Below are positions 26,046 to 34,786 of a stretch of 64,000 nt of DNA, one piece after another. The first letter of the stretch is position 1, and the number at the start of each line of letters is the position of its first letter. A model generated the notes under the pieces. That model saw only the letters and a list, made by a program, of their open reading frames with translations, was not told the origin of the DNA and did not search any database. The position numbers were made by a program, and so were the translations under genes. The DNA is from a virus, in the IMG/VR virus record IMGVR_UViG_3300019762_000005, positions 1 through 64,000 of that record; one strand, 5' to 3'.

Positions 26046-28457
26046 TCACTTCGTATTATTGCTGTTTGGCACATTTTTTTTCCTGTCTATTGCTTCCTGA
26101 GCTTTGTTGTGTCTTACATTCTCTTTCAGCGTATCTCTTTTTATCTCGTTGTCACTTATTACTTTTTGTCTCTCAAGCTCATTCTTACTTCTTTCAAGTC
26201 CATCATCTACACCATTACTGTTAGAATCTAATTTTCTTGATGAATCAATATCTTTCTGACCTACATTAGTATATAGTTCCTCTCTCTTGAAATCTAGTTC
26301 CTCTCTTTTTAGAGCCATCTCATCTTGATGCTTTTGAACTTCCCAATCTCTAGCTTCTTTTTTATCTTGAGCATCTAATTGTTGAGCTTGCTTAGCAACT
26401 TCGTTCTGTTCCATTTGCATCTTCTCATTACGCTCTCTCAATTCTTCAGCACTATTTTTTAACTTTCTGCTTAACTCTTGTACAGACTCAGATTGATACA
26501 TATCTATAATATCAGACAATTCTGCATTACCATTTTGTATCGCTGCATGAGCTAACTGTTTAAGATCTGCGAATAACTGAGCGTCACTTGTGCTATCTGA
26601 AAGATGCAGGTCAAATTCTGCAGATGGAAACTCATCTATCTGGTCCAAAAATACTTGCCCCATGTCATCTAACATGTAAGCACCGTTTTGAGGATTTGTT
26701 TTGTAGGCGAACTGACAAGCTTCAAGATACTTTTTAAGTACCCTTTTTACGAAGTTGTTTTGTATTGAGAACCATTTTTCAGTAATGTGAGACGATTGAT
26801 TAATCTCTCTCTCAACATTTCCAACAGCTTCATTGCTTCCAATAGCTCCTTCTCTTCCTGCTGATACACCAGTTATTCTACCCATAGTTTGTTCTATATG
26901 GAATAACTGATCGTTATACATTTGAATTTCTTTACCATCTCCACTTAAGTCGATAGTAGTTCCTGTTAATGTATTGAATGCACCTGCAGATTTACCTTGA
27001 GAAGGGCCTTTTAATATCTCATTTGTTGGGTCTAAGAACCCTAATTTGTTTACTGTTAAGTACTTAATCCAGTCTTCGGCTTCCCATCCTGAAGGTATCA
27101 TTGATGCGTTTATTAACGCTGCAGACCCTTTATGGGTAGCCAATGCAATCTCTCTTTTCCACCATAGAATATCATAGGCGTAGTCTAATGGCTTGGATAT
27201 ATCTGTTAAAGATGTAGCTCCTACTGTTCCGATATAGTTTGGAGTTACCAGTGATGGATTGACAATCGACCTACCTTGGAATGGAATTACTTCTCCTTTT
27301 ACATAGATGTCTTCTCCGATCACAGCTATCTTATGCCATTCACTTATCCATCTAACCGCTACAAGCTCTTCCCCAACAACGTCATCAAGAATGTAGTTTT
27401 CATTCCTGTAGTCGTACATTGCCTCTCCGTCTTCGTACCATTTAATATATTGTACCTTTCTTTTTCCTTTCCAAGAAACTCTCATTATCCTTATCAGGCC
27501 TTGATCGTTTACTGTCGCTCCAAAAGAATGTTGAGACTTTATCTGAGACCCTGGCACTATTTGAACACCGTCAGGACCTTGAGGTCCATATCTATCGAAT
27601 ACACTTTGATCTCCTCCGTAACCATAGCTACCTTGAGAACCTTCTGAGTATTTTTCAATTTTAGTTATATCTGCAGATGACAATTCATCATTATAATCAT
27701 CCAGTAACTTTCCTGGACCAGAGTACCCAAACTCTACAATTATCTCTGCATCTTCTATTTTCTTAGAATCTCCAGAACCCCATGTGTACATGTTTCTTGG
27801 GTCAACTCTTCTAATTACGGGCTTTCCTGCTAGAACATCTATGTAAACCATTTGCTCTGCTGAAACCAATAAATCTTCAAATTCTTCTTCGAATAAGAAA
27901 GCTAGGAACTGTTCCTTGTATTCTTTCTTTAATATTTTGTTAGCTGTAATCTCAAGTATGTCTTGGTAGTCGTACTTGATGTATTTTTGAAAAGCTTTGA
28001 TTTCTTTTTCCAGTTCTTCTTGATTAATAGACTCTCTAGTTATTTTGTCAATTATGAACTTTTCGAATTTCTTCTTGATGTCCTTTTCTTTACTGCTGCT
28101 ACCTTCCTTATCGTTTGCTGATAGGAAAGCTTTAAAGTCTTTCTTTCTTTTTATGTATTCACCTACAAGTAGGTTTATCTTAGAGTTCCCAATTCCTACG
28201 TGCTTAAATTGTGATGGTAATTTATCAAGACCTATGTCGTCTAAATCAATGTACTTTTTGAAATTGTTGATGTTTATCCTGTTCTCTCTCAAGTCAAAAT
28301 TCTCTTGTTTGTTCTCAAACATTTGTTTCAACCCACCACCATATATAAGAGACTTGGCAAACTCTGCGTTCTTTATGTACCAGTTCTTATTCTTTTTATT
28401 AGAGGCAATTTTCTGTGCTGGAAAAGTTGTTACTCTTTTATTGTGTTTGATTTCCAT
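26046..28457 (-). CDS. Portal protein
   Basis: 803 aa, close to the length of crAss-like portals. The first 160 residues are charged, then comes a clip/wing-like mixed region (VRWISEWHKIAVIGEDIYVKG), a beta segment, and the stem/crown helices (GNVEREINQSSHITEKWF). The C-terminal ~150 residues are a highly charged coiled coil (LREREMQMEQNEVAKQ-type, then DWEVQKHQDEMALKREEL) that could form the barrel reaching into the capsid. It starts 40 bases after TerL. The position between TerL and the scaffold supports the call. Confidence 0.8.
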   Translation of the reverse strand: MEIKHNKRVTTFPAQKIASNKKNKNWYIKNAEFAKSLIYGGGLKQMFENKQENFDLRENRININNFKKYIDLDDIGLDKLPSQFKHVGIGNSKINLLVGEYIKRKKDFKAFLSANDKEGSSSKEKDIKKKFEKFIIDKITRESINQEELEKEIKAFQKYIKYDYQDILEITANKILKKEYKEQFLAFLFEEEFEDLLVSAEQMVYIDVLAGKPVIRRVDPRNMYTWGSGDSKKIEDAEIIVEFGYSGPGKLLDDYNDELSSADITKIEKYSEGSQGSYGYGGDQSVFDRYGPQGPDGVQIVPGSQIKSQHSFGATVNDQGLIRIMRVSWKGKRKVQYIKWYEDGEAMYDYRNENYILDDVVGEELVAVRWISEWHKIAVIGEDIYVKGEVIPFQGRSIVNPSLVTPNYIGTVGATSLTDISKPLDYAYDILWWKREIALATHKGSAALINASMIPSGWEAEDWIKYLTVNKLGFLDPTNEILKGPSQGKSAGAFNTLTGTTIDLSGDGKEIQMYNDQLFHIEQTMGRITGVSAGREGAIGSNEAVGNVEREINQSSHITEKWFSIQNNFVKRVLKKYLEACQFAYKTNPQNGAYMLDDMGQVFLDQIDEFPSAEFDLHLSDSTSDAQLFADLKQLAHAAIQNGNAELSDIIDMYQSESVQELSRKLKNSAEELRERNEKMQMEQNEVAKQAQQLDAQDKKEARDWEVQKHQDEMALKREELDFKREELYTNVGQKDIDSSRKLDSNSNGVDDGLERSKNELERQKVISDNEIKRDTLKENVRHNKAQEAIDRKKNVPNSNNTK

Positions 28458-28496
28458 AGTCTTTGTAATTCTGTAAAAATACTAAAAATATCAATA

Positions 28497-31100
28497 CTAT
28501 TTAAGTATGCCCATTTTTTTAAAGTAGTTGCTCTGTAGGAAACTCTTTTCTACTTTGGTTGCTTCAGTCTTTATAGCTCTGTATTGAGTCTGGTCATGCC
28601 ACATTAACATACACATAGCTGATACCCTATCAAAGTTGGCATCTGGATTGTAAAGGATACATTCCTTAAGAAGTGCTGGGAACTTTATTGTACTTAACAT
28701 CCTAACGTCGCTACTCTTATTAATCTTCTCTAACATCCAAGATTTAAAGAATCTAAGACCAGTTTCATTTATAGGACCAGATGCATTTATACCTTTTGAA
28801 GTATTCGTTCCAGCTTTGTAGGTGTCTGTATTTCTAAGATGAGGAGGGGTTTCTGCTAGTAAGTATGTCTGCTTTCTGTTTTCGAAGTAAGTGTATAACC
28901 CTGGTAAATTCTTCTCATACATTAACGTACCATTGTAATATAGACATAATTTTCTACACATCTCGTAGAAGTCATTAGGATCATCTGTACGACCTGTATA
29001 TTCAGCAACTATTCTACGTGTGAATCTATTCATTACAAATACCGATGTTAGCGAGTCTGTTGATGATACTGCTTTATCAACTGTATCTCCTCCTAACAAG
29101 TAAGTTCCTGCTGGAACTTGTCCATCTACCTTTTGAGGCTTCTCTGAAATTTCTAATGCTCCAACTTTGTTTAGTGATTTCTTTGACAGTGGATAATCTC
29201 TAATTGGTTCTAATTCTGTGTCATTTTTAAACTCTACTTCTCCAGCTTCATTGAACTCCAGCTTACCAACAAAATTAGCATCTAACTCTGTACTACTGTA
29301 TTCTAATTCAGTAAGTGTGTCTTTAAGATCTGCTGCTGGAAAGAATCCTCCTTCAGACACTAAGAATATTTCTGACGGAATAAGAGGTCTGTTAATTATG
29401 AAGGAAAAGTACTTCTCTTTAGAAGATCTCTTCATTTCTTCCCTTCTGTCCTTCCAGTACTTCTCAGCCATAGTGAAGTTGGTTAACTTGTTTGGACCTT
29501 CTTTGAATCTGTTTACTGCCATTGATGCAGGAACGAAGTATCCAATCTTCTTGGATCTATTCTCCCATTGGTCGTGAAATGCTAAACAGTTGTAATCTTC
29601 TGGATTTTCAAATATCTTTTTAAGGTGAGTTACTGAGTTTCCTTTTACAAATCCTCCAGTACCAAACATATATACAGTTCCGTATTGTCTACCATCATCA
29701 GATACAGTATCTTCCAGTCCTCCAAGAACTTCCTCGATATTATTCATAAATCCAACTTCCTCAAGCGCAACCAGCGATGGTCTTGAACCTGCAGCTGCTA
29801 ATGGATCTTTCTCGAATGTCCTATGTATCAGCTTAGAAGCTGACTTTTTAGCCTCTACTGTTTGCTCTGCATTCTTGAACGAACCTTTGCTAGGAACATA
29901 AAGTGGAGACGGATAAAACTCTCCTCCAAACCATATTGATCCTGGTAGATTGTCTAATCCAATCGTAGCTTTACTTAGGAGCTCCATAGAATATTTGGCC
30001 TCTATAGCACCTACAAGAGTCTCTGATGCGAGTGGTGTTTTATTTCTTTTATTCTCCAAATAGAAGTCATAATCAATAGCTCCGTCAAACATCCAGTTAT
30101 GTCCAATCCATACTCCTGCATTGTATGATTTACCCGTATTGTGTTGAACTACATAGTCTGACTTTACAAACAAGTGATCCCCGTCAAGCTTGAATCCAAA
30201 AAACTCTCCTTTGCCTATGTACTCCATATCGAATGAAGATTCCTGCACATTGCTACGATTCGTTAACCCTTTTATCTTTATACTCGACTTATAGAGCTTT
30301 ATTGATTGCAACAAAGATTGATGTTTGAACACGATTTTGGTTCTGATATTTATGTGTTTTCCGTAGTTTGAAACCTGTAATTTATGGTTACTATTTGTTA
30401 CAAATTCATCAAATCCTCCTGTTGTAGGTTTTATCTTATACAGGTCATCTATTCCAGAGTGAGTCCATTGTACATTTCTAGGGCCTCCATCTGGACCCAT
30501 GACTACATCTCCTTTTACAATATCTTGCACAAGCTTTATAGTTCCATCGTACATGACAACCTCAGTATCTTTACCAAAGCAATCTCTACTCTCCAGATCA
30601 ATCACGTTCATTGCTGAATTCTTGTATTGAGGTTTACCCATGCTACCTTTAACATGAACCCTCCTTAAGTATTCTCTGGCTGTGACGTATTCCTTTCTTT
30701 GGCCGTTAGCTTTAAAAGCCTCTGGTACTCCTATCTTCAGCAACGCTTCGCTACCAAAATCCCGTACACCTTGCTCAAATCTAAAACAAGTCTCTTCTGT
30801 ATCTCCTTCAAATCCAGAGAACCCTCTAGCTTCAGCAAGGTTCAAATGCTTATCCCATTCAAGATCACGAATGTACGGCCTACCTAATATCTTTCCGATA
30901 GATTTTTCTGAAGACATTTTGATATGCCAAACGTTAGCAAAAGTATATAATGTTCCTGGCATCCACTTTCCGCCAACCCACATTCCTTCTATACATTTAC
31001 GCTTGACATCTCCCCAATAAGCCAACCTTTCGTACCGTTGAGATACAGGATTGTAACTAGGATGTTCCTTCGTTATAAAGTTCTGAGTGTTATATAGCAT
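28497..31100 (-). CDS. terL: Terminase large subunit, interrupted by an intein
   Basis: 867 aa in total, 719 aa after removal of a 148-residue intein (residues 174-321). The spliced Walker A would read LESRD-TGKSYNAG, a deviant P-loop as in many TerL proteins. Walker B follows at RPSLVALEEVGF (Glu-Glu catalytic pair). The C-terminal nuclease domain has the first Asp in LLGGDTVDKA and later acidic residues (NPDANFDRVSAM). It packages DNA into the procapsid. It overlaps the small zinc-protein gene by 11 bases and leads into the portal. Splicing is required for activity because the intein splits the ATP-binding loop. Confidence 0.92.
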   Translation of the reverse strand: MLYNTQNFITKEHPSYNPVSQRYERLAYWGDVKRKCIEGMWVGGKWMPGTLYTFANVWHIKMSSEKSIGKILGRPYIRDLEWDKHLNLAEARGFSGFEGDTEETCFRFEQGVRDFGSEALLKIGVPEAFKANGQRKEYVTAREYLRRVHVKGSMGKPQYKNSAMNVIDLESRDCFGKDTEVVMYDGTIKLVQDIVKGDVVMGPDGGPRNVQWTHSGIDDLYKIKPTTGGFDEFVTNSNHKLQVSNYGKHINIRTKIVFKHQSLLQSIKLYKSSIKIKGLTNRSNVQESSFDMEYIGKGEFFGFKLDGDHLFVKSDYVVQHNTGKSYNAGVWIGHNWMFDGAIDYDFYLENKRNKTPLASETLVGAIEAKYSMELLSKATIGLDNLPGSIWFGGEFYPSPLYVPSKGSFKNAEQTVEAKKSASKLIHRTFEKDPLAAAGSRPSLVALEEVGFMNNIEEVLGGLEDTVSDDGRQYGTVYMFGTGGFVKGNSVTHLKKIFENPEDYNCLAFHDQWENRSKKIGYFVPASMAVNRFKEGPNKLTNFTMAEKYWKDRREEMKRSSKEKYFSFIINRPLIPSEIFLVSEGGFFPAADLKDTLTELEYSSTELDANFVGKLEFNEAGEVEFKNDTELEPIRDYPLSKKSLNKVGALEISEKPQKVDGQVPAGTYLLGGDTVDKAVSSTDSLTSVFVMNRFTRRIVAEYTGRTDDPNDFYEMCRKLCLYYNGTLMYEKNLPGLYTYFENRKQTYLLAETPPHLRNTDTYKAGTNTSKGINASGPINETGLRFFKSWMLEKINKSSDVRMLSTIKFPALLKECILYNPDANFDRVSAMCMLMWHDQTQYRAIKTEATKVEKSFLQSNYFKKMGILK
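30138..30581 (-). other. Mini-intein in TerL (148 aa)
   Basis: It begins with Cys174 (CFGKDTEVVMYDG, block A), with block B in FDEFVTNSNHKLQV (TxxH-like, here TNSNH) and ends with block F/G FGFKLDGDHLFVKSDYVVQHN, here seen as FFGFKLDGDHLF and VVQHN, followed by Thr as +1 extein residue. The catalytic Cys1, block-B His and terminal His-Asn are all present, so it should splice. There is no LAGLIDADG endonuclease, only a short linker of about 35 residues between the splicing halves. It sits immediately before T-G-K-S of the P-loop. Confidence 0.93.
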
Positions 31101-31380
31101 TCTCTTCTTTGTATTTGTTCCAATCTTCTTCTCCCATTAAGTCTGGGAACTTGTTTCCTCCGCACTGCTTAGTAACAAAGAACTTCCCGGGTGTGCTACA
31201 TCCGCAATGTTGACACTTGAATTTGCAAGAGTCCTCACATACTTTCATTCTGTAAGCCACTTGCTCTTTCTTATACTCTGGTAAATGCATAAACTCCGCA
31301 GCCTTAATAGGTGGGAGTTTACTTATTATCAACCTAGTGTTACCTTGGATGAATTCCGATATGTTTTTTAGTGTTATCAT
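31090..31380 (-). CDS. Small Cys-rich, zinc-ribbon-like protein
   Basis: 96 aa. Residues about 46-75 carry a Cys cluster (CEDSCKFKCQHCGC ... TKQCGG) with enough Cys for a structural zinc or iron-sulfur site. The rest is helical and ends in an acidic tail. It is upstream of terL and overlaps it by 11 bases, suggesting translational coupling. A packaging accessory role is possible but unproven. Confidence 0.65.
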   Translation of the reverse strand: MITLKNISEFIQGNTRLIISKLPPIKAAEFMHLPEYKKEQVAYRMKVCEDSCKFKCQHCGCSTPGKFFVTKQCGGNKFPDLMGEEDWNKYKEENAI

Positions 31381-31958
31381 TAGAAGTCGTCGCTATCTGA
31401 GTCATAGACTACCTTTCCGTTATCTTTTGACAAACTAAGGTCTAAGTTCTTTTTAGTATCAGCGTACTCTTTAAAGTATTTAGCAGTACTGGCTAGTAAT
31501 TTGTCTAGTGCTTCTACAGATTTGAAGTTGACTACATTTAGTCCTGTTTCAGGATCTTCTCTCCCTTCTAGTTCTTCTATATACCATTTCTTAAGAGAAG
31601 ACTGTCTCATCCTCATTATCTCGTACCATTCGTTCATTTCAAACTCTAATGGATCAAGTGCAACCTCTTTGTATTTAGCTATCAAGCTTAAGGAAAACTC
31701 TGATTTCCAATCAAAGTTGACATCCTTTATTATGTCTTTTGCTAATTGAACTTGCTTCTCATCTTCGTTCAACATATACAATTTAGATGCTGGATTGTAG
31801 GCGTAATGTAGTGCCCACATAACCTTGCTTGAGTAAGCTTTCATTCTACTAGCCTTATCGTCTTTGTATAGCGTTTTGAACGGCTCAACGTATTTAAGTT
31901 CTGGGAACTCGTCCCAAAATCTCTTTGTATGGTCAAAATGATTTCTAAGGTTGCTCAT
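31380..31958 (-). CDS. Helical protein upstream of terL, unknown
   Basis: 192 aa, almost entirely helical with Trp/Tyr-rich patches (KVMWALHYAYNPASKLYML; EMNEWYEIMRMRQSSLKKWY) and an acidic C-terminus (VYDSDSDDF). It overlaps its upstream neighbour by 14 bases and shares one base with the zinc protein. A helical protein immediately before terL could be a packaging partner (small terminase role), but no helix-turn-helix is recognised. Confidence 0.65.
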   Translation of the reverse strand: MSNLRNHFDHTKRFWDEFPELKYVEPFKTLYKDDKASRMKAYSSKVMWALHYAYNPASKLYMLNEDEKQVQLAKDIIKDVNFDWKSEFSLSLIAKYKEVALDPLEFEMNEWYEIMRMRQSSLKKWYIEELEGREDPETGLNVVNFKSVEALDKLLASTAKYFKEYADTKKNLDLSLSKDNGKVVYDSDSDDF

Positions 31959-32208
31959 CTAATTTCTTTCTTTTATATTCTCTTCGTCTTTCTAACTTGT
32001 ACTTATTCGGCATTATCTTAGCTATACCGCTGAGATGTAGAACACTCAGAGATTCTTCTATAGCTCCAAGATCATCTTCTTTATACTTTTCAGACATCAA
32101 CTTAGCAGCAGTACGTCCGTAATCTCTGTAAGCTTGAAGGGCCTTTCTTTCGTTAAGACCCTTCTCCCTTGCCACTTCTCTAATTATATCTTCCTGCCAC
32201 TTCTCCAT
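31945..32208 (-). CDS. Small helical basic protein, possible DNA-binding
   Basis: 87 aa, helical. It starts MEKWQEDIIREVAREKGL, has an RKALQAYRDYGRTAAKL helix pair, and ends strongly basic (KLERRREYKRKKLDEQP). The helix pair plus basic tail is compatible with nucleic-acid binding. It lies one base from the exonuclease gene and overlaps the 192-aa gene. It could be a terminase small-subunit-like protein; evidence is thin. Confidence 0.55.
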   Translation of the reverse strand: MEKWQEDIIREVAREKGLNERKALQAYRDYGRTAAKLMSEKYKEDDLGAIEESLSVLHLSGIAKIMPNKYKLERRREYKRKKLDEQP

Positions 32209-32880
32209 TTATAAACTCTTTATAAATTCATGTAGTTTTAAATTCCATTTAGCGTCGTCAAGAGCATTGTGTTCATTACTTTGTTTAGGGTAGTTTTCTA
32301 ATCTTTTACAATACTTTAAATGTTTGTTAAAACTCTCTTGTGTAATACACATTCCAGCATTTCTAACTTTACTATCTAACTCTTGCTTTAAATCTATACA
32401 GTACATTGGGAATCCTTTTGGTAGGTCAATCATACGTCCAAATAACCAACAGAATACTACCCAATCGTAATCAGCATAGTATGCGTAGAAATTTATGTCT
32501 TTCGGTATAATCTTCTCTGTGTTTTCCTTTGGGTAGCCTGTAACAGCGAATCCGTAAGTAAACTCTATAATTTCATTTGCTATTTGAGTCTTTGATTTAC
32601 CCTTCCAATCAATCAATCTTTTAAACCCTTTGTACGTAAAATCTTCTTTATGGTAAGTAGTTTCAGAATTTAATTCTTTCCATATATCTTTAAGTACATT
32701 TTCTCTTAACCACTCATTATTCCAAGCAGCTCTTACGTCAAACTCTTTACAAACATTGTAGTATTCTCTACCGTCTTCCGCTACAATACCTATTGAAATA
32801 AGCTCTATAGTGTCTGTAGCTTTACCTATAAAAGGTTTCTTTTTGTATTCGTGAAATTCTGTGTCTATATAATAATTCAT
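32209..32880 (-). CDS. DnaQ-fold 3'-5' exonuclease (Rv2179c-like)
   Basis: 223 aa with the DEDDh set: Exo I YYIDTEF (Asp6, Glu8), Exo II YADYDWVVF (Asp in the middle), and Exo III HNALDDAKWN (His and Asp). The opening IDTEF followed by ELISIGIVAEDGREYY matches the Rv2179c-like 3'-5' exoribonuclease branch. It probably trims RNA or single-stranded DNA. It is in the accessory block beside the candidate Acb2 gene; a role in RNA turnover or nucleotide scavenging is inferred. Confidence 0.85.
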   Translation of the reverse strand: MNYYIDTEFHEYKKKPFIGKATDTIELISIGIVAEDGREYYNVCKEFDVRAAWNNEWLRENVLKDIWKELNSETTYHKEDFTYKGFKRLIDWKGKSKTQIANEIIEFTYGFAVTGYPKENTEKIIPKDINFYAYYADYDWVVFCWLFGRMIDLPKGFPMYCIDLKQELDSKVRNAGMCITQESFNKHLKYCKRLENYPKQSNEHNALDDAKWNLKLHEFIKSL

Positions 32881-32900
32881 GCTGTCTTTATTGTATTTGT

Positions 32901-33077
32901 TTAAAACCCTGGTTTAGATTCTTCTTTACGATTCTCGTTGAGATCGTGAGTAGCATCCATTGTTCTCTTTATGATTAATATTCCTAAGAAGTATATCTTA
33001 ACTATCGTCTCTTCATTACAAATGTTGTCTTTTATTGACATCCATTTAATTTTTTGCTCTGTGACTCTTTTAATCAT
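32901..33077 (-). CDS. 58-aa small protein with hydrophobic centre
   Basis: From the ATG at 33077 to a TAA at 32901, in the gap between the exonuclease and the Acb2-like gene. The product has a basic N-terminus (MIKRVTEQKIKWMS), a hydrophobic segment IVKIYFLGILII that could pass or skim a membrane, and an acidic/basic tail (DATHDLNENRKEES). It stops only two bases before the upstream stop region, so spacing suits an operon gene. No function is recognised. Confidence 0.6.
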   Translation of the reverse strand: MIKRVTEQKIKWMSIKDNICNEETIVKIYFLGILIIKRTMDATHDLNENRKEESKPGF

Positions 33078-33079
33078 AA

Positions 33080-33301
33080 CTACTCAGTAAAGTTTGCTTT
33101 AACTGCAAAATGACAAGCTCCTTCTAATTCTGTTTGAGCTATAGATATTACTCTATGCTTTTCTCCAGAAGCTTCTTCAGTTCTCATGCCTTCAAGAAGG
33201 TCTATTACTTCAGCAACTTTGTTTTTGATTTCATCAACCGTGCTGTTCTTTGCTGGATTAAATTCAGCCTTTACTCTTTTTTGTCCTAGTGTTTGTCCCA
33301 T
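33080..33301 (-). CDS. Acb2/Tad1-hairpin-type protein, candidate anti-CBASS sponge
   Basis: 73 aa, matching the general pattern of the Acb2 (T4 Vs.4) family: LGQKRVKAEFNPAKNSTVDE near the N-terminus, a helix (VAEVIDLLEGMRTEEASG), then the conserved C-terminal helix ISIAQTELEGACHFAVKA. Acb2 proteins are small helical hexamers that bind cyclic di- and trinucleotides made by CBASS and Thoeris and so blunt host defence. The gene is in a block of small accessory genes with a nuclease. Recognition is by remembered family pattern, so homology should be confirmed. Confidence 0.7.
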   Translation of the reverse strand: MGQTLGQKRVKAEFNPAKNSTVDEIKNKVAEVIDLLEGMRTEEASGEKHRVISIAQTELEGACHFAVKANFTE

Positions 33302-33303
33302 GA

Positions 33304-33762
33304 TTACTTTTCTTTTTGATCTTCTGTTAATTCAGATACTATTCTAGTATCTTTTGATAATTCTGCTTCAGTAATTACATCTCCTCTTCTGTAGATTAAC
33401 CTATAAGGTCCGTTAACCTCTGTAAGAGATTTAAGGTTTTCTGCATTCTTTTCCGATTCATTGTCATATATGAATACTAATCCGTTAGCTTCACATTCCC
33501 ATTTAGTGAAAGGAGATACAACCTCGTCGCTCTTCAATAAGAATATATCTCTAGCCGTCTTTCTATAAACTCTAAGATTATGACTAGACTCTCTCATAAG
33601 TCTTTGAAATATTCTGTTTGCTAAATGCTCGTGAGCTATATCGTTGTCGTGATGATCCGTAACTGTAACGCTACCATTCTTGTATAATTCTTGGATGTGT
33701 GAATCTACCAATCTAGTAGTTCTACCTGTTCCTCTAAACTCGTCTTCTTTTAATTCTGCCAT
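33304..33762 (-). CDS. Small protein with GxGRTTR loop
   Basis: 152 aa. Residues 9-20 read EFRGTGRTTRLVD, a P-loop-like G-x-G-R-T-T variant seen in small phage proteins; the Lys of a standard Walker A is replaced by Arg. The rest is helical then beta (GLVFIYDNESEK; YRLIYRRGDVI). It lies 2 bases before the Acb2-like gene in transcription order. ATP binding is uncertain; function unknown. Confidence 0.6.
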   Translation of the reverse strand: MAELKEDEFRGTGRTTRLVDSHIQELYKNGSVTVTDHHDNDIAHEHLANRIFQRLMRESSHNLRVYRKTARDIFLLKSDEVVSPFTKWECEANGLVFIYDNESEKNAENLKSLTEVNGPYRLIYRRGDVITEAELSKDTRIVSELTEDQKEK

Positions 33763-33771
33763 GATTATTTT

Positions 33772-34404
33772 TTATGAAAATTTAATATCTATTTTTTTCT
33801 TCTTTATTACTTCAGCCTCAGACGAATCTGCTATTTCCTTACCTAGCGTAGATGAGCTAGGAACTTTAGGAAACTCGAATCCACCTATAGAATGAGCTGG
33901 TTTTGCTACTGATTCTATTTCTTGCTCTTCTTTAATCGGTAAAACTTCGTCTATGATTTCTTCCGGTACTGAAGGAGTAGGCTTTGGTATAGGTGTCGGA
34001 GTAGGATACACAGCCTTAGCTGGCTCTTCTTTCCTTGTTAGGATTAGTCCTAGTTCTATACCTTCTTCTGACGGTTCAATGATAAGCGTCTTGTTTAAGA
34101 CTCCGCTCTCTGATAATATCTCCTTTCCAAAAAACTTCTTCGTTTTTAATCTTTTAAGTACTTGGGAGAAGGCAGTAGACTTCATTCCTAAGTCTCTATA
34201 TATCTCCTGTCTAATTTCAGTCGATAGTATAAATTTAGCTCTTTTGTTTTCTTCAATCGAACTATACTCAATATTGTACTCTATGAGCTTAGCTAGTACT
34301 AACTGCTCTTGAGGACTTAGATTTAACGAGAAATTCAGGAAAGCCACCACTTGTCTGTAGACTTGGCCACCTACAAATGGTAATGCTAACTTGAATTCTT
34401 TCAT
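33772..34404 (-). CDS. Winged-helix DNA-binding protein
   Basis: 210 aa. Residues about 25-110 look like a winged helix: LSPQEQLVLAKLIEYNIEY, then KFILSTEIRQEIYRDLGMKS (recognition part with KSTAFSQVLKRLKTKK) and a short wing with KTLIIEP. The remaining 90 residues are Pro/Glu/Lys-rich and disordered, ending in KKKKIDIKFS. It may act as a regulator or as a replication/assembly partner. It is adjacent to the 123-aa helical gene with no gap. Confidence 0.65.
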   Translation of the reverse strand: MKEFKLALPFVGGQVYRQVVAFLNFSLNLSPQEQLVLAKLIEYNIEYSSIEENKRAKFILSTEIRQEIYRDLGMKSTAFSQVLKRLKTKKFFGKEILSESGVLNKTLIIEPSEEGIELGLILTRKEEPAKAVYPTPTPIPKPTPSVPEEIIDEVLPIKEEQEIESVAKPAHSIGGFEFPKVPSSSTLGKEIADSSEAEVIKKKKIDIKFS

Positions 34405-34776
34405 TTAGTTTTCTTGCTGTTTGATAAATATACCTTTAGCTTCTTTCTGCATCTCTTCATCAGTTCTCATCTGAACCGCAGCCTGGTTAATCACAAGCAT
34501 ACCAGTACCCATAAGGTATTGGATCATCTTCTTATACATAACAACGTATTGTTTGAAGACTTGGATTTCCTTGCTAATAGTTATAGCGAACTCTTGTAAC
34601 GCTATGGTCCTATTTACACCTGCTGATTTGGTTGTTAGAGTGATTGAAAACACACCATTCTTAGTGTTGTCCTTAATATTGAATGATTGCCCCATAGAGA
34701 CAAATTCTTTATTAATCTCGTTTACCATTGATTCAGTAAACTTCTTTAGGTAATTAAATTCTGCCGTATCTGTCAT
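34405..34776 (-). CDS. Helical unknown protein
   Basis: 123 aa. The first half has Asn/Thr-rich strands (GVFSITLTTKSAGVNRTIAL) and the second half is a long helix (FKQYVVMYKKMIQYLMGTG) with Met-rich end. No signal peptide. It forms a gene pair with the winged-helix gene (stop and start adjoin) and follows the first gene of this arm. Function unknown. Confidence 0.65.
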   Translation of the reverse strand: MTDTAEFNYLKKFTESMVNEINKEFVSMGQSFNIKDNTKNGVFSITLTTKSAGVNRTIALQEFAITISKEIQVFKQYVVMYKKMIQYLMGTGMLVINQAAVQMRTDEEMQKEAKGIFIKQQEN

Positions 34777-34786
34777 TACGTGTTAT

